Of a stretch of 64,000 bases of DNA, positions 60,122 to 64,000 are shown in pieces. Positions within the stretch are counted from its first letter, which is position 1; every line of letters begins with the position of its first letter. Made by a program: the position numbers and the translations under genes. Under the pieces are notes generated by a model that saw nothing but the letters and a program-made list of their open reading frames with translations, had not been told where the DNA came from and made no database searches. The DNA is from Microthrixaceae bacterium (GTDB lineage Bacteria > Actinomycetota > Acidimicrobiia > Acidimicrobiales > DATDAH01), in contig JACJWK010000015.1 of the NCBI GenBank assembly GCA_020637195.1, forward strand, positions 1 to 64,000, given 5' to 3'.

Positions 60122-62818
60122 CTACCCCTCGACGAAGTACATGTTCCACGCGAACGAGACGGTCCCGGAGGCGCCGTCCTTGCCGTCGACGGCGATGTGG
60201 AGGGGCACGCCGGCGTGTGCGTAGAAGTCGAACCGGGTCTGCTGGCCACACGCCGCGACCTGGTCGATGAGGGGGTCGAGGTCGGCGTAGCCGGTCCCCC
60301 GGTACACCTGCACCAGGGTCGGGAAGCTGCTGCCGCACGTCCGCATCTCGACGAACCCGCTCGAGGTGGGCGTCCACCGGTACCAGACCGAGTGGGCCCC
60401 GCCCGAGGCGAAGTGCCCGGGCTCACCCGGCTCGCGGGTGGCCCCCACCGTCGTGCCGGTCACGGAGCCCACCAGCCCCTCGACCACCTGGGCGTCGGCG
60501 AAGTCGTCGTTCGCCGGGGGCGGGCGGCGGTTGGCGAAGGTGCACGTGACCTGCTCGCCGGGCTCGAGCACGACGGTGACGCGCCGCTCCGCCTGGTCGG
60601 CGAGCTCACCGGTGTCGCAGGAGAGCGCGAACAGCTCCCACCCGGGAACCGCCGCCTGCTGCACGGTGTAGGTGCCGGGGGCCAGCCCGTCCGCCCGGAC
60701 CCGACCCGGCGTCGGGGTGGCCGGGTCGTCGTCGAGCGGGACCGGTGCGCCGCAGGCACCCGAGCAGCCGGTGACCTCGAACACGGGTGGGCCGTCGGGC
60801 ACCGTGTCCTGGACGATGGTGAGGCTCGCCGAGCGGCTCACCCAGGTGCACGTGACGTGGTCGACGGGCCCGATGGTCAACGTGACCGACCGGGCCGCCT
60901 CGTCGACGGTGGTGACGCCTCCGGTGCACGACAGCGAGACCAGTGACCAGTTCGGCACGGCCGCCTGGTGGAGCGTGTACGTGCCCGGGGCCAGGCCGGC
61001 GGCCGTGACCGTGGCGGGCGTGGCGCTGTCGACGTCGTCGTCGAGGGCGAACGGCGCCCCGCAGTCGCCGGAGCACCCCGTGTAGGCGAAGTCCTGCCCG
61101 GAGTCGGGCTCGGTGTCGTGCACGAGCGTGATCGACGGGGAGCGCACCGTGAACGTGCAGGTGACGTGCTGGTTGGCGGCCAGCGTGATCACCACCTGCC
61201 GCTCGGCGAGGCTGACCGCGCCCCCGGCGTCGCAGACGATGGCGGTGAGGGTCCACCCCGGCACCGCCTCCTGGGAGATCGTGTACGTGCCGGGCGCCAG
61301 CTTGCTCATCGACCGGGTGGCGTCCGCCGAGCCGTCGGCGTCGTCGTCCATCACCCAGTCCCCGCAGTCGCCACCGCGACAGCCCGTGTAGCGGAAGTCC
61401 TGGCCCGAGTCGGCCACCGCGTCGTGGACGAGGGTGATGCCCGTGCCCAGGTCGGCCGTGTAGAGCAGGCGGTTGGGCGAGCCGGTGCCGGCGTCGGTGA
61501 CCGTGCCCACCGTCGCGTCGGCCAGGAGCCGGGCGGCCACCTCGGCGGGCGTCGACGCCGGGCTCGACTCGAGCAGGAGCGCCGCTGCGCCCGCGACGTG
61601 CGGCGCCGCCATCGACGTGCCGTCGAGGGTCTCGGTGGCGGTGTCCGACGTGTACCAGGCGGAGCGGACGCCCGAGCCGGGGGCGAACAGGTCGAGGCAC
61701 GAGCCCGTGTTGGAGTAGTCGCCGCGGGCGTCCGTGCGGGTGGTCGCCCCGACGGTGATGCCGGCGGCCACGCGACCCGGCGAGAAGCTGCACGCGTTCG
61801 CCGTGCTGTTGCCCGCCGACAGGACGTACGTGACGCCCGAGGCGATGGAGGCCTGGACCGCGGCGTCGACGCTCGACAGCACCCCGGTGAACCCGAGGCT
61901 GACGTTCGCCACCGTCGGGCCGTCGTGGGTGCTCGTGACGTAGTCGATGCCGGCCAGGAGGCCGTCCGCGGTGCCCCGGCCGTCGCAGCCGAGGACGCGC
62001 ACCGCGATGATGCGCGCCTCCTTGGCCACGCCGGTGGTGGCCCCGGCGACGGTCCCCGCGGTGTGGGTGCCGTGGCCGTCGCAGTCGATGCCGTTGCGGC
62101 CGTCGCCCATGACGTCGAGCCCGACCGAGGCGCGCCCGCCGAACTCCTGGTGGGTGGGCCGGATGCCCGTGTCGAGGACGTACACGTCGACGCCGGCCCC
62201 GGTCGCCTCGTAGCGGTAGTTCCCGTCGAGGGGGAGGTCGCGCTGGTCGCTGCGGTCGAGGCCCCAGGGGGCGCCCGTCTGGGTGGTGTGCGCCTCGGTG
62301 ACCAGGTTCGGCTCGACCGTGGCGACGCGCGGGTCGGCTCGCAGGGCGTCGACCGCGTCCGGCTCCAGCTCGGCGGCGAAGCCCCGCAGCGCGTGGCGGT
62401 ACACGGCGAGCACGCGCCCCTCGCCGGCGGGCACGAGGTCGCCGGCGGTCGCCCGCACGGCGGCGGTCGCCGGCTGGTCGCGCAGCCGGACGATGTACTC
62501 CCCCGCGACGACGCCCGCGCCGTCGCCGCTCGACGACGCCGCCGCGGCGGCGTCCGAGCCCTCGGAGAGGTCCGGGAGGTCGCCGTCCGCCGAGGGAGGC
62601 GCCGGGGGCCCGGTGGTCGACGTGGTCGAGCCCGTCGCAGGCTCGGGCTCCTCGGTCGGGCCGCCCGTCGTCGCCGTCGTCGGGGCGTCGGCCGCGGGAT
62701 CGCCGCCCGGCCCGGGGCCGGTGCCGTCCGGCTCCTCGGCACCGAGGCCCGGCGCCGCCAGCACGGCCACGAGTGCGGAGACGACCAGCGCCACGGCTCC
62801 TCGACGCACCCTCGGCAC
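60122..62818 (-). CDS. Secreted subtilisin (S8) with three Cys-bearing repeats
   Basis: An 898-residue secreted protease. Signal peptide VPRVRRGAVALVVSALVAVLAAPGLGA, a Pro/Thr-rich linker, an I9-type propeptide (GEYIVRLRDQ), then the S8 catalytic domain: Asp in VYVLDTGIRPTH (about 213), His in DCDGHGTHTAG (about 249), Ser in DGTSMAAPHVAG (about 403). Three ~95-residue repeats follow (458-750), each with LAPGTYT and VTCT and paired cysteines. The C-terminal 130 residues resemble a pre-peptidase-type domain. GTG at 62818 gives the best signal peptide; GTG at 62860 is the alternative. Confidence 0.86.
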   Translation of the reverse strand: MPRVRRGAVALVVSALVAVLAAPGLGAEEPDGTGPGPGGDPAADAPTTATTGGPTEEPEPATGSTTSTTGPPAPPSADGDLPDLSEGSDAAAAASSSGDGAGVVAGEYIVRLRDQPATAAVRATAGDLVPAGEGRVLAVYRHALRGFAAELEPDAVDALRADPRVATVEPNLVTEAHTTQTGAPWGLDRSDQRDLPLDGNYRYEATGAGVDVYVLDTGIRPTHQEFGGRASVGLDVMGDGRNGIDCDGHGTHTAGTVAGATTGVAKEARIIAVRVLGCDGRGTADGLLAGIDYVTSTHDGPTVANVSLGFTGVLSSVDAAVQASIASGVTYVLSAGNSTANACSFSPGRVAAGITVGATTRTDARGDYSNTGSCLDLFAPGSGVRSAWYTSDTATETLDGTSMAAPHVAGAAALLLESSPASTPAEVAARLLADATVGTVTDAGTGSPNRLLYTADLGTGITLVHDAVADSGQDFRYTGCRGGDCGDWVMDDDADGSADATRSMSKLAPGTYTISQEAVPGWTLTAIVCDAGGAVSLAERQVVITLAANQHVTCTFTVRSPSITLVHDTEPDSGQDFAYTGCSGDCGAPFALDDDVDSATPATVTAAGLAPGTYTLHQAAVPNWSLVSLSCTGGVTTVDEAARSVTLTIGPVDHVTCTWVSRSASLTIVQDTVPDGPPVFEVTGCSGACGAPVPLDDDPATPTPGRVRADGLAPGTYTVQQAAVPGWELFALSCDTGELADQAERRVTVVLEPGEQVTCTFANRRPPPANDDFADAQVVEGLVGSVTGTTVGATREPGEPGHFASGGAHSVWYRWTPTSSGFVEMRTCGSSFPTLVQVYRGTGYADLDPLIDQVAACGQQTRFDFYAHAGVPLHIAVDGKDGASGTVSFAWNMYFVEG

Positions 62819-62994
62819 CTCGCCCGACCCCTCTCGTCGACGGCCCGTCGTGGGGCGCACCGCCCCGTCCGTCGCCGCCGATGCTAGCGATCCGCGGCGC
62901 CGCCGTTCCGATCCGACGGCGTCCGGCCCCGCCCCGGCCGGTCCCTACACTTCGGGGCGAGGCCGGCGACCGCGCCGGCGGGGAAGGCCGCACC

Positions 62995-64000
62995 GTGAAG
63001 TTCGGACTGTTCTACGAGCACCAGCTCCCCCGGCCCTGGGACGAGGACAGCGAGCTGCGGCTCGTCCAGGACGCCCTCGACCAGATCGAGCTCGCCGACC
63101 GCCTCGGCATCGAGTACTGCTGGGAGGTCGAGCACCACTTCCTCGAGGAGTACTCGCACTCGAGCGCCCCCGAGGTGTTCCTCGCGGCCGCCAGCCAGCG
63201 CACCACCGACATGCGCCTCGGCCACGGGATCATCCAGACCGCGCCGGGCTACAACCACCCGGTCCGCACCGCCGAGCGCGTGGCCATGCTCGACCTGGTG
63301 TCGGGTGGCCGGGCCGAGTTCGGCTCGGGCGAGTCGTCCTCGGAGGCCGAGCTCGGCGGCTTCGGCATCGACCCCGTGGTCAAGCGCGACCAGTGGCTCG
63401 AGGGGCTCCAGGTGGCGATCCGGGCCATGACCGAGACCCCCTTCACGGGCCACGAGGGTCGGTTCGTCCAGGTCCCGCCCCGCAACGTCGTGCCCAAGCC
63501 GGTGCAGAAGCCGCATCCGCCGCTGTGGGTGGCGTGCTCGCGGCGCGACACCATCCTGCTCGCGGCCGAGAAGGGCATCGGGGCGCTGGCCTTCGCGTTC
63601 ATCGACCCCGAGGAGGCCCGCCACTGGGTGGACGACTACACGTCGGTGATGGCCGAGCGCTGCGTCCCCGTGGGCCAGGCCGTCAACCACAACATCGCCT
63701 GCGTCACCCCGATGATGTGCGCGCCCTCCGAGGACGCGGCCATCGCGATGGGCCTCGAGGGCGGCAACTTCTTCGGCTACTCGCTCGCCCATTACTACGT
63801 GTTCGGCGACCACGTGCCCGGCCGAACGGACGTGTGGCAGGAGTTCGTGGCCAAGCGCGACGAGATGGGCTACTCGCCCGAGGCCGCCCTCGCCGCCCAG
63901 AAGGAGGTGCTCGGCGCGCAGGTGGCCGCGGGCGACAGCAGCGGCCTGCGGGGCGCCGTGGGCACACCCGCGCAGATCCGCGAGTTCCTGCGGCGCTACG
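62995..64000 (+). CDS. LLM-class flavin/F420-dependent oxidoreductase (truncated by window end)
   Basis: At least 335 residues. VKFGLFYEHQLPRPWDEDSELRLVQDALDQIELADRLGIEYCWEVEHHFLEEYSHSSAPEVFLAAASQRT, RLGHGIIQTAPGYNHPVRTAERVAMLDLVSGGRAEFGSGES and FFGYSLAHYYVFGDHVPGRTDVWQEF fit the bacterial luciferase-like alkanal-monooxygenase/LLM family. Start GTG with GGGGAAGG upstream and a possible -10 TACACT at 62945-62950. The 3' end is outside the window. Confidence 0.88.
   Translation, partial: MKFGLFYEHQLPRPWDEDSELRLVQDALDQIELADRLGIEYCWEVEHHFLEEYSHSSAPEVFLAAASQRTTDMRLGHGIIQTAPGYNHPVRTAERVAMLDLVSGGRAEFGSGESSSEAELGGFGIDPVVKRDQWLEGLQVAIRAMTETPFTGHEGRFVQVPPRNVVPKPVQKPHPPLWVACSRRDTILLAAEKGIGALAFAFIDPEEARHWVDDYTSVMAERCVPVGQAVNHNIACVTPMMCAPSEDAAIAMGLEGGNFFGYSLAHYYVFGDHVPGRTDVWQEFVAKRDEMGYSPEAALAAQKEVLGAQVAAGDSSGLRGAVGTPAQIREFLRRY

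Overview
The window is about 64 kb of very GC-rich, densely coding DNA. GTG starts are common, stop and start codons of neighbours often overlap by 4 bp (GTGA or ATGA), and many genes look leaderless, with a TANNNT -10 box 6-8 bases before the start codon. The gene content includes F420-type luciferase-like oxidoreductases, PPOX-fold proteins, a SufBDC plus Rieske plus SufSU iron-sulfur system, several acyl-CoA dehydrogenases, an RskA-type anti-sigma factor and a cupredoxin lipoprotein. Together these point to an actinobacterium, most likely of the class Acidimicrobiia. The lineage is inferred from style and content; no rRNA or tRNA gene was found.

Layout. 0-5.5 kb: housekeeping and unknown genes (DUF2231 membrane protein, HhH-GPD repair protein, alpha/beta hydrolase, acyl-CoA dehydrogenase, metallo-beta-lactamase-fold hydrolase). 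5.5-8.1 kb: sufC1-sufS-sufU (plus strand) behind a palindromic operator. 8.1-14.2 kb: an ADP-heptose module (heptosyltransferase, a GmhA-HldE C-domain fusion, GmhB, HldE kinase) and a polytopic membrane protein. 14.2-16.6 kb: sufD-Rieske-sufC2 (minus). 16.8-24.2 kb: a surface or lipid-like cluster in which two paralogous proteins with C-terminal Rieske domains flank a B12-binding radical SAM protein, a membrane-anchored SGNH protein and a GT-C-like membrane protein. 24.3-25.7 kb: sufB (minus), with an operator like that of sufC1. 25.9-34.1 kb: a PAS-GGDEF-EAL protein, a second membrane SGNH protein and a heterodimeric ABC exporter. 34.2-37.0 kb: small enzymes. 37.1-41.0 kb: ECF sigma factor, anti-sigma factor, cupredoxin lipoprotein and two exported ferritin-like proteins. 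41.1-45.8 kb: MutY, a frameshifted methyltransferase, SGNH hydrolase, MaoC dehydratase and acyl-CoA dehydrogenase.

45.8-46.9 kb: an AbiEi/DUF559-type gene bracketed by 45-bp identical hairpin repeats. 46.9-55.6 kb: CitE/malyl-CoA lyase-like protein, DUF885-like metallopeptidase, PPOX proteins, eIF2B-like protein, fumarase, an esterase-like lipoprotein and an ABC-F ATPase. 55.65-57.1 kb: a stretch dense in indels that holds a decayed DUF433/DUF5615 toxin-antitoxin pair and the frameshifted 3' end of an acyl-CoA synthetase. 58.3-64 kb: SDR, two LLM oxidoreductases (the last truncated by the window edge) and a secreted subtilisin with three cysteine-bearing repeats.

The most notable organisation is the dispersed suf system. 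It has two sufC copies on opposite strands, and the two outer units carry nearly the same operator core. The intervening DNA holds two envelope-type modules that may be previously undescribed.
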